DNA of 64,000 nt from NCBI GenBank assembly GCA_963663675.1, contig OY760498.1, forward strand, positions 2,480,001 to 2,544,000. The letters run 5' to 3'. How positions within the stretch are numbered: the stretch's first letter is position 1; the number at the start of each line of letters is the position of its first letter. The DNA is from CAINVV01 sp963663675. Lineage in GTDB: Bacteria > Bacteroidota > Bacteroidia > Bacteroidales > Prolixibacteraceae. Shown one piece after another: positions 42,655 through 52,165 of the stretch. The translations under genes and the position numbers were made by a program. The notes beneath the pieces are model-generated. The model saw only the letters and a list, made by a program, of their open reading frames with translations, had not been told where the DNA came from and did no database searches.

Positions 42655-45210
42655 ATGTCTCTAAAAGAAGAACTGATTTACATTGACAGGAACAACAAAA
42701 CCAATGAAATTGTTTCTTGCCGTTTCATTGGTATGGGTTTCATGAAAGACAAATATGCTATCAAATATAAAAACAATGATGCTGAATATTTTTATAGTGC
42801 AAACAAAGTCAAAATAGTAAAATCAGCCATTAACAGCGAAAAATCTAAAGATATCTTTCAATATCTGAATCATATTGCCGACGCTGTCGGACTGACAACC
42901 GAAGAAGGGAAAAATATACTTGCTGACAGTTACTCAAAAATCATATTCATTCCCGAATATTCCATACTTGCAAATTTTCTTAATGAGGTACAGCCAACAG
43001 CAAATAATTTTAGTAAACCGATTGAAATATTTCCGTTTGGGTTCAATGTAAGTCAAAAAGAGGCAGTAAATAAAGCGTTTACTTCGCCTTTGAGTGTAAT
43101 CGAAGGGCCTCCCGGAACAGGCAAAACACAGACGATTCTGAACATTATCACAAACGCCGTAATGAACGGACAAAGCGTTGCCGTTGTATCGAACAACAAC
43201 TCTGCAACAAAAAATGTCTATGAAAAATTGCAAAAGAACGGAATTGAGTTTATTGCCGCTTTACTTGGAAATTCCACCAACAAAAAAGAATTTATTGATT
43301 CTCAAACAGATATTCCTGATTTGTCGCAATTCAATTTGTCGGACGAAGAAAGATCAAACATAAAACACAACTGCGAAAACCTTTTTAATCAGCTCTCGGA
43401 ATATCTTCATCAAAAGAACGAATTGGCATTACTAAAACAAGAACTCGACTCCTTGATAACGGAACACAAGCATTTTCAAGACGAAAATAAAATAGAAAAC
43501 GATTTTGATTTTTTGAAAAGAACTACGGCCGACCATTTACTTGCTCTTTGGGTTGCCATTGAAAACCAAGCATTAACCAACAAAAAACTAACATGGTGGC
43601 GACAATTGCAGTATTGGTTCAGATATGGGAAAAAGCAAAAAACTTTATTTGATATTCCTGCTGAAAAAGCGATACTTATTTGTCAATCAAACTATTATCC
43701 TGTAAAAATAGAGGAGTTGAAAAACCAACAAAATGCTTTAGAAGTTTCTCTCAATCGTTTTTCTTTCGATAACAAAATGAAAGAATACAGCCAACTTTCA
43801 ATGCAACTTTTCAAATCGGAACTTTTCATAAAATACAATAGTAACAAACGAGAAAAATATGAAATTGCACAATTGCGTTCAAATTCGGAAAAATTTCTAA
43901 AAGATTACCCTGTAATTATGAGTACAACTTATTCATTAAGAAGAAGTTTAGCCGAAGAAATAATTTATGATTTTGTAATCATTGACGAATCTTCGCAGGT
44001 CGATTTGGCAACAGGCGCACTTGCTCTTTCTTGCGCTAAGCTAGCAGTGGTTGTTGGTGACTTAAAACAACTTCCGAATGTAGTTGATGACGGAATGAAA
44101 GAAAAAACCGATGCCATTTTTGATAATTTTACCATTCCTGAACCATATCGCTATTCTAATCATAGTTTGCTTGCCTCGATTATGGAAATTTTTCCACACA
44201 TTCCCAAAACACTTTTGAGAGAACATTATCGTTGTCATCCGAAAATTATTGAATTTTGCAATCATAAATTCTATGATAATCAACTCATTATACACACGGA
44301 GTCTAAAAGCGAACGAGAACCATTGATAGTTTACAAAACTAAGGCGGGCAATCACGCTCGCGAACAAACAAATCAACGACAAATTGATATGATTATCAAC
44401 GAGATTATTCCAAACGAAAAACTCGAAGGCATTGATTTGGGCATTGTTACTCCTTATCGAAATCAGACAAACGCTTTGCAACAAGCATTTAGCAGCACAC
44501 AAATCAAAGCCGACACAGTTGATAAATTCCAAGGAAGAGAGAACGATGTCATTATTCTTTCGACTGTTGATAATGAAATTTCAAAATTTACCGACAACCC
44601 TAATCGCTTAAATGTGGCTATTTCGAGAGCAATCAAACAACTTATTTTGGTTGTGAACGGTAATGACAGCGACAAAGACAGCAACATTACTGACTTAATC
44701 CGTTACATTGACTACAACAACTTTTCCGTAAAAGAAAGCAAATTGCGTTCTGTTTTCGATTATTTGTACAAAGGTTACGAACAAAAACGTGCTGAAATAA
44801 TATCAAAAAGTGGCAATAAATCTGACTTTGACAGCGAAAACTTAATGTACGTATTAATTTCAAACACACTCAAACAGGACAAATTCTCAAAATACGATAT
44901 CGCTATGCACTTTCCTCTACGCAATGTTATTAGAGATTTTTCCAAGCTTACAGAAGAAGAACAAAAATACGCTCGACACTGCAACACACACTTGGACTTT
45001 TTAATTTACAACACACTTGGTAAAAATCCGATACTCGCAATTGAAGTTGATGGGTTTGAGTATCACAAAGCAGGAACAGAACAATCCGATCGAGACAAGA
45101 AGAAAAACAGGATTTTAGCAAAATACGAATTGCCATTACTTCGCTTCTCCACAACAGGTAGCGGCGAAAAGCAAAAATTGATAGACAAATTGACAGAAAT
45201 AACAACATAA
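42655..45210 (+). CDS. Cassette 4: SF1 helicase fused to a PD-(D/E)XK-like nuclease domain
   Basis: 851 residues. Helicase motifs: Walker A EGPPGTGKTQT (150-160), motif II IIDESSQVD (near 442), motif III VVVGDLKQLPNVV, motif IV REHYRCHP, motif V VDKFQGRENDVI and motif VI RLNVAISRA. A long helical insert separates Walker A from motif II. The last 80-90 residues read LDFLIYNTLGKNPILAIEVDG, then FEYHK and DRDKKKNRILAKY. This resembles the DUF2726/DUF559-type nuclease fold (Asp, Glu-x-Asp, Lys-rich helix). A stand-alone defence effector is plausible. No partner gene is in the cassette. Confidence 0.88.
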   Translation: MSLKEELIYIDRNNKTNEIVSCRFIGMGFMKDKYAIKYKNNDAEYFYSANKVKIVKSAINSEKSKDIFQYLNHIADAVGLTTEEGKNILADSYSKIIFIPEYSILANFLNEVQPTANNFSKPIEIFPFGFNVSQKEAVNKAFTSPLSVIEGPPGTGKTQTILNIITNAVMNGQSVAVVSNNNSATKNVYEKLQKNGIEFIAALLGNSTNKKEFIDSQTDIPDLSQFNLSDEERSNIKHNCENLFNQLSEYLHQKNELALLKQELDSLITEHKHFQDENKIENDFDFLKRTTADHLLALWVAIENQALTNKKLTWWRQLQYWFRYGKKQKTLFDIPAEKAILICQSNYYPVKIEELKNQQNALEVSLNRFSFDNKMKEYSQLSMQLFKSELFIKYNSNKREKYEIAQLRSNSEKFLKDYPVIMSTTYSLRRSLAEEIIYDFVIIDESSQVDLATGALALSCAKLAVVVGDLKQLPNVVDDGMKEKTDAIFDNFTIPEPYRYSNHSLLASIMEIFPHIPKTLLREHYRCHPKIIEFCNHKFYDNQLIIHTESKSEREPLIVYKTKAGNHAREQTNQRQIDMIINEIIPNEKLEGIDLGIVTPYRNQTNALQQAFSSTQIKADTVDKFQGRENDVIILSTVDNEISKFTDNPNRLNVAISRAIKQLILVVNGNDSDKDSNITDLIRYIDYNNFSVKESKLRSVFDYLYKGYEQKRAEIISKSGNKSDFDSENLMYVLISNTLKQDKFSKYDIAMHFPLRNVIRDFSKLTEEEQKYARHCNTHLDFLIYNTLGKNPILAIEVDGFEYHKAGTEQSDRDKKKNRILAKYELPLLRFSTTGSGEKQKLIDKLTEITT

Positions 45211-45226
45211 CAACAACTTGACTGAC

Positions 45227-45376
45227 CGCCAACTCAGCTACCCGTCAAGTTACGCAACAGTGGTTTTCGGTGTGCATCTTTCCGCTCAGGCTGCTTTTCG
45301 GCCTGACAGGAATCGAAGATCAGCGAAAGCTAAATCGCCCGCAATCCGCACCTGCGTGTAGCTTCCTACGTTATGG
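45227..45376 (+). repeat. attC-4
   Basis: Core CGCCAAC (45227-45233), CTCAGCTACCCGTC, the shared centre, GTAGCTTCCTAC and GTTATGG at 45370-45376. Core of this cassette matches its start at 7 of 10. Confidence 0.8.
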
Positions 45377-45475
45377 CCAATACTATCGCGACGCTGCAAA
45401 TAGATAAATTATGAATAAATAATCGATATTTCGATATAATGATATATCTTTGAATAGATAATTTATAGATAAGAA

Positions 45476-46546
45476 ATGGATAGATTTCAAGACAAACTAA
45501 ACTTTGATTTCAAAACTAATCAGCAGATTATAAAACTGATAAGCTATATTGATTCATTCAAAGGCAAATGGAAAATTGTTGAGCAAAAAGAGAATGTCTA
45601 TCTAAAGGAACTTCGTAAAATTGCTACCATAGAATCAATTGGTTCTTCAACCAGAATTGAAGGAGCTCAATTGACAAATGAGGAAATTAAGGAACTTCTT
45701 GATAATATGGAAATCACGAAGCTCAAGACACGCGACCAACAAGAAGTCGTTGGATATTATGACGTTCTTGAAATTATTTTTGAGAGTTTTGCAGACATTT
45801 CAATTTCAAAAAACTATATACAGCAATTGCACCAGCGATTACTAAAATATAGTACAAAAGATGACAGGCATCGAGGTAACTATAAAAATCTCTCGAATAA
45901 GGTTGTTGCTAACTATCCTGATGGCACTCAAAAAGTAATTTTCAATACAACTGAACCGCATCTAGTTGAAAATGAAATGACTGATTTGATTAATTGGACA
46001 AATCAACAATTAGTTTTAAATGAAATTCATCCATTAGTGATTGTTGGATTATTTATCTATGAATTCCTTTCAATTCATCCTTTTCAAGATGGGAATGGTA
46101 GATTGTCCAGATTACTAACAAATTTACTATTACTTAAAAATGACTATCAATTTATTCAATATGTTTCCTTTGAGAATTTGATTGAGCAAAAGAAAAAGAC
46201 CTACTATGAAGCACTAATGGATGGACAAAAAGACAGGAATACTGAATCTGAAAGAATTAATAGTTGGATAATATTTTTCTTGACCTCCTTAGAAGCTTTA
46301 ATTCAAAGACTTGAACAAAAGTATGATGTATTTAAATCAAAAGGTGGATATTTAAACGAGCGACAAAAGAAAATAAAAGATTTCATAGAAAAAGAACAGC
46401 CAATCAAATTAGCAGATTTAGCAAAAGCAATTCCGGAAATTTCAATTCATACATTAAAAAAAGATTTGCAATATTTAAAAACCGAGCAGATTGTTGATTC
46501 GATTGGAAAGAATAGAGGAACAATATATATGATTAGAGAAAAATAA
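45476..46546 (+). CDS. Cassette 5: Fic-domain protein with N-terminal inhibitory motif and C-terminal winged helix
   Basis: 356 residues. Fic motif HPFQDGNGRLSR (201-212) predicts AMP transfer to target proteins. The N-terminal SSTRIEG (57-63) matches the (S/T)xxxE(G/N) inhibitory helix of class II Fic proteins, so the enzyme would be self-restrained. The tail (about 295-356: LNERQKKIKDFIEKE, HTLKKDLQYLK) is a winged helix. Fic cassettes often serve as toxins or regulators. Target unknown. Confidence 0.93.
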   Translation: MDRFQDKLNFDFKTNQQIIKLISYIDSFKGKWKIVEQKENVYLKELRKIATIESIGSSTRIEGAQLTNEEIKELLDNMEITKLKTRDQQEVVGYYDVLEIIFESFADISISKNYIQQLHQRLLKYSTKDDRHRGNYKNLSNKVVANYPDGTQKVIFNTTEPHLVENEMTDLINWTNQQLVLNEIHPLVIVGLFIYEFLSIHPFQDGNGRLSRLLTNLLLLKNDYQFIQYVSFENLIEQKKKTYYEALMDGQKDRNTESERINSWIIFFLTSLEALIQRLEQKYDVFKSKGGYLNERQKKIKDFIEKEQPIKLADLAKAIPEISIHTLKKDLQYLKTEQIVDSIGKNRGTIYMIREK

Positions 46547-46554
46547 GTACTCGG

Positions 46555-46705
46555 CCATAACTTCAGCTACCCGGCAAGTGCAGCAGCGGTGGTTTTCGGT
46601 GGGCATCTTTCCGCCCAGGCTGCTTTTCGGCTTGACAGGAATCGAAGATCAGCGAATGCGAAATCGCCTGCAGTCCGCCCCTACGTGTAGCTTCCTACGT
46701 TGTGC
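46555..46705 (+). repeat. attC-5
   Basis: Core CCATAAC (46555-46561), TTCAGCTACCCGGC, shared centre, GTAGCTTCCTAC and GTTGTGC at 46699-46705. The core GGCCATAAC is the complement of GTTATGGCC at the start of the Fic cassette (45370), the clearest intact example. Confidence 0.85.
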
Positions 46706-46721
46706 ACAATTTTATGAGACA

Positions 46722-47207
46722 ATGAAACTATCAACATTTATTGCAATGATTCTAGTCAGTGTTTTTAGCTGTTCTCCGTGGAAAAGTAGCGGAAAGACTG
46801 TAAATTTGGTTCTTGGACAAGCTATCGTGCAAAAAAATGTGCCTACCGACACTATCAAAGTAAAGGGCAAAGCAGTTGTATTTTTCTCATTGACACAATT
46901 AGAGTATGAGAAATTAGCCGAAGACGCGAACTCTGGAATTGATGAAGTTTTAAGTGACTTTAATTATTATGCGGACGCGGTTTCTGACACAATCAAGCAA
47001 TATGGGTATAAACCTATCAAGACAGAAAGCAGATACATTCAAGTTATACTTGACAACAATACAACGAAAACATTTGATCGACTTTCAAACAAAGTACATT
47101 CCACCGGTTACATATTGACAGATGGACGGAAGATGCCGAAAATTGAATTTGGAGTTGGGACTGATGTTGATTTTCTATTGATATTCAATGAATTTAATAA
47201 GAAATAA
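46722..47207 (+). CDS. Cassette 6: small lipoprotein, unknown function
   Basis: 161 residues from the ATG at 46722. MKLSTFIAMILVSVFSCSP is a lipoprotein signal with Cys at 17. The mature part is a compact alpha/beta sequence (VKGKAVVFFSLTQLEYEKL; RYIQVILDNNTTKTFD) without a family I recognise. The frame extends upstream to 46578 only because it reads attC-5. Immunity or envelope roles are possible; none can be shown. Confidence 0.72.
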   Translation: MKLSTFIAMILVSVFSCSPWKSSGKTVNLVLGQAIVQKNVPTDTIKVKGKAVVFFSLTQLEYEKLAEDANSGIDEVLSDFNYYADAVSDTIKQYGYKPIKTESRYIQVILDNNTTKTFDRLSNKVHSTGYILTDGRKMPKIEFGVGTDVDFLLIFNEFNKK

Positions 47208-47219
47208 AAAACTGATGCA

Positions 47220-47277
47220 TAATAACTAAGGCTTCGTGTGGTTGAGGGACGAGACCCAACATGAAGCCATGTTGCAC
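47220..47277 (+). repeat. attC-6, short terminal site
   Basis: TAATAAC core, arms GGCTTC / GAAGCC and inner GGTTG / CCAAC, closing GTTGCAC at 47271. About 58 bp and unlike the other sites. Its core matches its cassette start only loosely. It marks the right end of the array. Confidence 0.6.
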
Positions 47278-47522
47278 GAAATTCCTTTTCTGATTCTAAT
47301 TTAGCATCTGTGTTTTATGGATTTTCAATTTTCCGGGGTGGTTTTCGGATAGGATCAGAGTTTGTTTTTGGTGCAGGATTCTTTGCCTTCCACCTTCAAA
47401 TGGCTATAACCGATTGAGTTTACAGGCAATAAATATGTGCGTTGACTAGGTATGGACAATAGTATGACATGTCCCTGTATCGTTTTGGAAATCGCATTCA
47501 CGAAAAATGTGTCACAGAGTTT
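47278..47522. other. Non-coding gap, nothing recognised
   Basis: About 245 bp between the array end and the peptidase promoter. No ORF, repeat or structure stands out. Confidence 0.5.
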
Positions 47523-47530
47523 TATCTTTG
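47523..47530 (+). promoter_or_regulatory. Bacteroidota -7 element before the M28 peptidase
   Basis: TATCTTTG matches TAnnTTTG, 78 bp before the ATG at 47608. No TTG is found at the expected -33 spacing. Confidence 0.5.
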
Positions 47531-47607
47531 TGTCTCTTTTTTAACTTTATCAACATTTTTTAAGACCATAAAAATTGAGCATAACATTAATGCATAAACT
47601 TTTACCC

Positions 47608-48963
47608 ATGAAAAAAATTACGACCCTGCTAATGGTATTATTATCAGTAATTAGTTCATTTTCACAAACTACCGTTAAAAGGGATCCCGGGATTAAAAAA
47701 ATGGTGGATGACATTTCGAGAGGGAATATTGAAGTGTACGTTCGAAAACTGGTCAGTTTCAACACACGTAACAATCTGAGCGAACAAAATAATCCCAACC
47801 AGGGCATTGGCGCTGCATGGAACTGGATCAAGTCAGAAATGGAAAAATCTATTCCTGCCTCAAATGGCCGTCTGAGTGTTAAATTTGATAATTATAAAGC
47901 GGGAGGGAAGGATCAACGAATTAATAATGAGCTGGAGCTGAAAAATGTTGTGGCTACTTTAAAAGGCGTCGATCCAAGCGATAATCGTATTTTTTTGATC
48001 AGCGCCCATCTTGATTCAAGGGCCGAAGACAACAACGATGGCGTGGTAACTGCCCCGGGAGCCAACGATGATGGCTCTGGTGTTGCAGCTATTTTGGAGT
48101 TGGTACGTATCATGTCGAAGCAGGAATTCTCCGGTACCATCATCTTTATGGCAGTTTCCGGCGAAGAACACGGACTGTTTGGCGCTACGCACATGGCTTC
48201 AGTCGCACAATCAGAAAACTGGAACCTAATTGCCATGCTGAACAACGACATGATCGGGAACAGCGGTTCCAGCGGAACTTTACTCAACGACAACATGAAG
48301 GTGCGTGTATTCAGCGAAGGAGTTCCGGCTTTTGAAACCGAGCAAATGGCTAAGGCAAGAACCTTTTCCGCTATGGAAAATGACGGAAAAGCAAGGCAAC
48401 TGGCCCGCTACATTAAAGAAGTAGGGGAAAGATATGTTGACCAGCTAACTGTGACACTCGTTTACAGAAATGACCGGTTTGGAAGGGGCGGTGACCACTC
48501 GCCATTCTGTAAACTGGGATTTACAGCGGTTCGCATCTGTGAGTTCAACGAAAATTATGACCGTACCCACAAAGTAATTGAAGAGAAAAATGGTATTCAT
48601 TATGGAGATACTCCAGAGTATGTGGATTATGAATATGTAAGAAAAAATGCAGGTATCAACCTGGCTACCCTGGCCAACCTGGCTTCTGCACCCTATGCCC
48701 CTCAAAATGTTGGAATAAGTATTGCAGGGCTGAGTAATTCGACCATGCTGCGCTGGGAGGAACCCAAAAACGGAAAGAAGCCAGCCGGCTATTATGTCCT
48801 GATCAGAGAAACTTATCAGCCCCTTTGGGAGAAAAAGATATTTGCTGAAGGAACTTCAATCACCCTGCCCTATTCTAAAGACAATTACTTTTTCGCCGTT
48901 CAATCTGTTGATGCAGAGGGTCATGAAAGCGAGATGATTTTTCCGTCCCCATCCCGAAAATGA
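47608..48963 (+). CDS. Secreted M28-family zinc aminopeptidase
   Basis: 451 residues from the ATG at 47608 (MKKITTLLMVLLSVISSFSQ, signal peptide). Metal ligands: SAHLDSRAED (His, Asp), GANDDGSGV (bridging Asp), SGEEHGLFG (catalytic Glu-Glu), LNNDMIG and a later His (GGDHSPF). A fibronectin type III-like C-terminal domain of about 90 residues (PQNVGISIAGLSNSTMLRW) follows. Extracytoplasmic peptide hydrolysis. An earlier in-frame ATG at 47575 lacks the signal logic and is rejected. Confidence 0.92.
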   Translation: MKKITTLLMVLLSVISSFSQTTVKRDPGIKKMVDDISRGNIEVYVRKLVSFNTRNNLSEQNNPNQGIGAAWNWIKSEMEKSIPASNGRLSVKFDNYKAGGKDQRINNELELKNVVATLKGVDPSDNRIFLISAHLDSRAEDNNDGVVTAPGANDDGSGVAAILELVRIMSKQEFSGTIIFMAVSGEEHGLFGATHMASVAQSENWNLIAMLNNDMIGNSGSSGTLLNDNMKVRVFSEGVPAFETEQMAKARTFSAMENDGKARQLARYIKEVGERYVDQLTVTLVYRNDRFGRGGDHSPFCKLGFTAVRICEFNENYDRTHKVIEEKNGIHYGDTPEYVDYEYVRKNAGINLATLANLASAPYAPQNVGISIAGLSNSTMLRWEEPKNGKKPAGYYVLIRETYQPLWEKKIFAEGTSITLPYSKDNYFFAVQSVDAEGHESEMIFPSPSRK

Positions 48964-49143
48964 TGGATTTTTCAGGTGTAGGAATTTGCCATACACGCAA
49001 AAGATCAGGACAAAGAAATTCATTCAATCAGGTGTTTGGTGGTATCAAATTTAGTCCCGGATACCCCATGGCATTCTATTTTTAGAGTCGAATTATTTTG
49101 AAGAACAAATTTTTGGGTAAATGCAATACAAGTAATTTATATG

Positions 49144-51711
49144 TTATGGAATCGTAAAATAAAATATTGAACCTTTCTTTTCCTCGCTCTCTACCCAAAT
49201 TTTTCCGCCATGTTTTTCGATAAATTCCTTACAGAGAATTAGCCCCAATCCTGTCCCTTTCTCGTTTTGGGTGCCATATGTTGAGTAATTTTCGTCGATC
49301 CGGAATAATTGTTCAATTCTTTTTTTTGGTATTCCTACACCGTTGTCGCTTACTGAAGCCGTTAATCCCCCTTTTCCTTCAGCTGAAATGATGATCTCCC
49401 CTCCCGGATGAGTAAATTTTATGGCATTTGAAATCAGATTTCTCAACACCGCGCTCATCATATTTTTATCAGCATAAACAGGGACATTGTCTGGTAAAGT
49501 TTTAGTGACGGTAATGGATTTTTGTTCGGCAGCATCGGCCAATAGAAATGCCACTTCATTGATGAGCTCAGCCATTTCAAAATGCTCGGGATTGAATTCC
49601 ATCCTACCGGTTTGAGAACGCGACCATTCCATCAGATTCATCAGCAAATCCATGGCCCGATGAGATGATTGGAGGATGATGCGGGTATATTCCTCTATTC
49701 CCTGATAGTTTTTTTCCATGACCTGTTCAACGAGAATTTCGCTTAAGCCAATGATAGAGTTGAAAGGGCTTCTCAGGTCGTGGGCTATAATGGAGAAGAA
49801 TTTGTCTTTTTCTGAATTTAGCCTTGTTAACTCTTTATTTATTTTTTCTATCTCAGCTTCATTCTGCTTACGCTCAGTGATATCATTTGATAATCCTAAC
49901 ACTCCGATAATTTGATTTTTCTCATCAAAAACCGGAGTTAACCGTGCATCGACCCATCTGTTTCCGGTAGGGAAGACCATTTCAACTTCGCTTTGGAAGT
50001 TATTTTTTGTAACAATTACATTTTGGATGCCCGCGAGATTCTGTTGAGCCAAATCGGGTGGAAAAATATCTTTAAGGTGTTTTCCAACGAGCTCTTGTGC
50101 TGGTGCACGAAATTGTGCGGCAGCAACTTTATTTACATAAGTGACATATCCCTTTGTGTCTATAAGGTAAATCATTTCAGGTGAGGACTCAGCTAAAATG
50201 CGATAGTTTTCTTCACTTTCTTTTAATTTTTCTTCGGTATTCTTTCGTTCCGTAATATCCATCACAGAACCAATCCAGCGTATAGGATTTTTATCTTTAT
50301 CATATAGAATAAATGCTCTGTCGAAGACATAAGCATAGGAACCTTCGGCGCGTTTGAAACGGTATTCGCCGCTCCAGTTTTCCAATTGTTCATCAAACAC
50401 TTTTTGGGCAACCAGCAGGAGGGAATCCAAATCGTCAGGATGAATTTTTTCTTCCCACCACAGGTAGTCGGTTGTAATTATTTCAGGAGGGTAGTTAAAA
50501 AGCCTGTTAAGCCCCGGGTTCCACCAGACCAAATTGGTCGATAAATCCCAATCGTAAACGCAGTCGTTTGTAGCCCTGGCTATTAAGCTGAAGCGTTCAT
50601 TCAGTTCTCTGATCAACTGTTCAGAATTTTTTCTTTCAGTAATATCAATGTGAGATCCAAACATGTGCAATGGTTTTCCATATTGGTCACGTTGAAGCGA
50701 AGCGCTTGCCAGCATCCATCTATATGAGCCGTCTTTGTGACGGAAACGATATTCCAGGCCAAGTTTATCAATTGCGCCAGTTTTTAGCTGTTGAATTGAT
50801 TCCGTTACAATTTGTGCATCTTCCGGATGAAGATGGGAAAAGTAGAATTCCGAACTGCTTTCAACTTCATCGTCTTCATATCCAATTTGATTTTTAAATT
50901 CGGGTGATTGATAAAACTCGTTGGTTGGCATGTTCCATTCCCATAAGCCAATACTGCTTGCTTTGATGGAATCCTGGAGCTGCTCCTGAGTCTTTTCAAT
51001 TTGTTTTTTGGATTCATACAGTGCGCTTTCCGAATTTTTCCGTGCCTGGATCTGAAATTCCAGTTCCTGATTTTGCTGAAGCAGTTGCGTTCTGTTCTTG
51101 CGTAAGGCACGTTCAATCGGCAGCCAAACGATTACAAGCAATAGTATAACCAGACCGAAAAACCATTTACTGCGGTTTGCCTCAGTTTGCAAATTCATTT
51201 GTTGCCGGGTAGTATCCAATTCATGCAAATTGATAAATGTGGAAAGCCCTTCTGAATAGATTGCTTTTTGCCTGGCGTATTCGTTGCTTGTCAGAATTTC
51301 GTTGGCTTCGCTTTGTCGGTTGAGGTGAATTAATTCGAAAACACGGCGCTCCATTGACATAAGATGAACATAGGAGCTGTCCGTCATTTTCGATGTTTCA
51401 AGGAAAGTGTGGATAGAATCTGATTTTAATAATTCACTAATTGCATTTTCGAGTTTTGGCTCATAGAGACGGTATCGTTTTTCCCACTTGGCATCACCAG
51501 TATTTGCCGCAAGCAGCGTAGAACCGGTAAGCACTTCATCCCAAAAACGGATGTTTGAAACACGGGCTCTGATTATTTGTGCATGCTCTGAGTTTTCCAG
51601 CACATCTTCCATAACTCTGTAGGTATGATTGCCAGATATAAACAGCACAATTGCCGAGAAAAAAATAGCAATGATTAAAAAGAAATTTGGGCTCTTCAAA
51701 TTACCGTTCAT
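49144..51711 (-). CDS. Membrane sensor histidine kinase with several PAS domains
   Basis: 855 residues. Two membrane helices (about 12-28 and 186-203) frame an extracytoplasmic helical sensor. Then come three to four PAS/PAC units, with PAC ends such as DITERKNSEQ, DITERKNTEEK and DITERKQNEAE. HisKA phospho-His in FFSIIAHDLRSPFNS, N box NLISNAIKFTHPGG, G boxes DNGVGIPKKR and KGTGLGLILCKEF. No response regulator is adjacent, so it is an orphan kinase. Signal unknown. Confidence 0.93.
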   Translation of the reverse strand: MNGNLKSPNFFLIIAIFFSAIVLFISGNHTYRVMEDVLENSEHAQIIRARVSNIRFWDEVLTGSTLLAANTGDAKWEKRYRLYEPKLENAISELLKSDSIHTFLETSKMTDSSYVHLMSMERRVFELIHLNRQSEANEILTSNEYARQKAIYSEGLSTFINLHELDTTRQQMNLQTEANRSKWFFGLVILLLVIVWLPIERALRKNRTQLLQQNQELEFQIQARKNSESALYESKKQIEKTQEQLQDSIKASSIGLWEWNMPTNEFYQSPEFKNQIGYEDDEVESSSEFYFSHLHPEDAQIVTESIQQLKTGAIDKLGLEYRFRHKDGSYRWMLASASLQRDQYGKPLHMFGSHIDITERKNSEQLIRELNERFSLIARATNDCVYDWDLSTNLVWWNPGLNRLFNYPPEIITTDYLWWEEKIHPDDLDSLLLVAQKVFDEQLENWSGEYRFKRAEGSYAYVFDRAFILYDKDKNPIRWIGSVMDITERKNTEEKLKESEENYRILAESSPEMIYLIDTKGYVTYVNKVAAAQFRAPAQELVGKHLKDIFPPDLAQQNLAGIQNVIVTKNNFQSEVEMVFPTGNRWVDARLTPVFDEKNQIIGVLGLSNDITERKQNEAEIEKINKELTRLNSEKDKFFSIIAHDLRSPFNSIIGLSEILVEQVMEKNYQGIEEYTRIILQSSHRAMDLLMNLMEWSRSQTGRMEFNPEHFEMAELINEVAFLLADAAEQKSITVTKTLPDNVPVYADKNMMSAVLRNLISNAIKFTHPGGEIIISAEGKGGLTASVSDNGVGIPKKRIEQLFRIDENYSTYGTQNEKGTGLGLILCKEFIEKHGGKIWVESEEKKGSIFYFTIP

Positions 51712-52165
51712 GTATTTTCATTGTTTTGAAAAGTTAGTTCTTTGCCAACAATAATTAACGCTTGTTCTGCCTGCTTGTGTCTGAAGACGTCTTTATTGTA
51801 TATCGCCTTCAAGGAATTATTCTCTTGCTGAAATTCCTGCAACTCGTATACCTACGCTACCACCATGCGTCCTGACTCCGATTTTTTAGTATTTGGGCAG
51901 ATCATGCGTATGTAATTTGAAAAATGAATTTAAATAATATATTTGAATATCAAAGCATTCAATGGGAAATTTACTATTTTGGGAATTCTGGAAAGTGAAA
52001 TGTGTGTATCGTTTTGTTCGCGTAGAATGTTGATGTTCTAAAAATCCCGGAACAGGTAGAAGGTGTTTGCTGTATTCACACTTTAAGTCAGACTGGTATC
52101 CCGATGGAATCGGGAGGGTCCCGTGTTCAAAAATGCCTGGACTGACCCAAACAATTTTTCAAGAA
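51712..52165. other. Intergenic region, nothing recognised
   Basis: About 450 bp between the histidine kinase start and the PH-like gene. No ORF, array or hairpin that I can support. Confidence 0.5.

Larger units (their letters stand above)
37506..47277 (+). mobile_element. Integron-type gene cassette array (attC array lacking integrase)
   Basis: Six rightward single-gene cassettes begin at GTT cores at 37506, 40720, 41648, 42581, 45370 and 46699, and the array ends near 47271. Each is followed by an attC-like inverted repeat (AAC-TTC-AGCTAC ... GTAGCT-TCCTAC-GTT). For cassettes 1, 2 and 5 the first ten bases are complementary (10/10, 8/10, 9/10) to the core at the start of the cassette's own attC. 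Cassettes 3, 4 and 6 match more weakly. Cassette genes are AT-richer than the flanking chromosome. No integron integrase gene is present, so this would be a CALIN-type array. Confidence 0.82.

Noticed and set aside
37540..45210. Mokosh-like pair (PLD protein plus SF1 helicase)
   Set aside because: The two genes are in separate cassettes, split by an intron and two other cassettes. The helicase has its own nuclease tail.
46578..46721. N-terminal extension of the cassette 6 protein
   Set aside because: It translates attC-5; the same frame segment recurs where the attC is repeated. The ATG at 46722 starts a lipoprotein signal.
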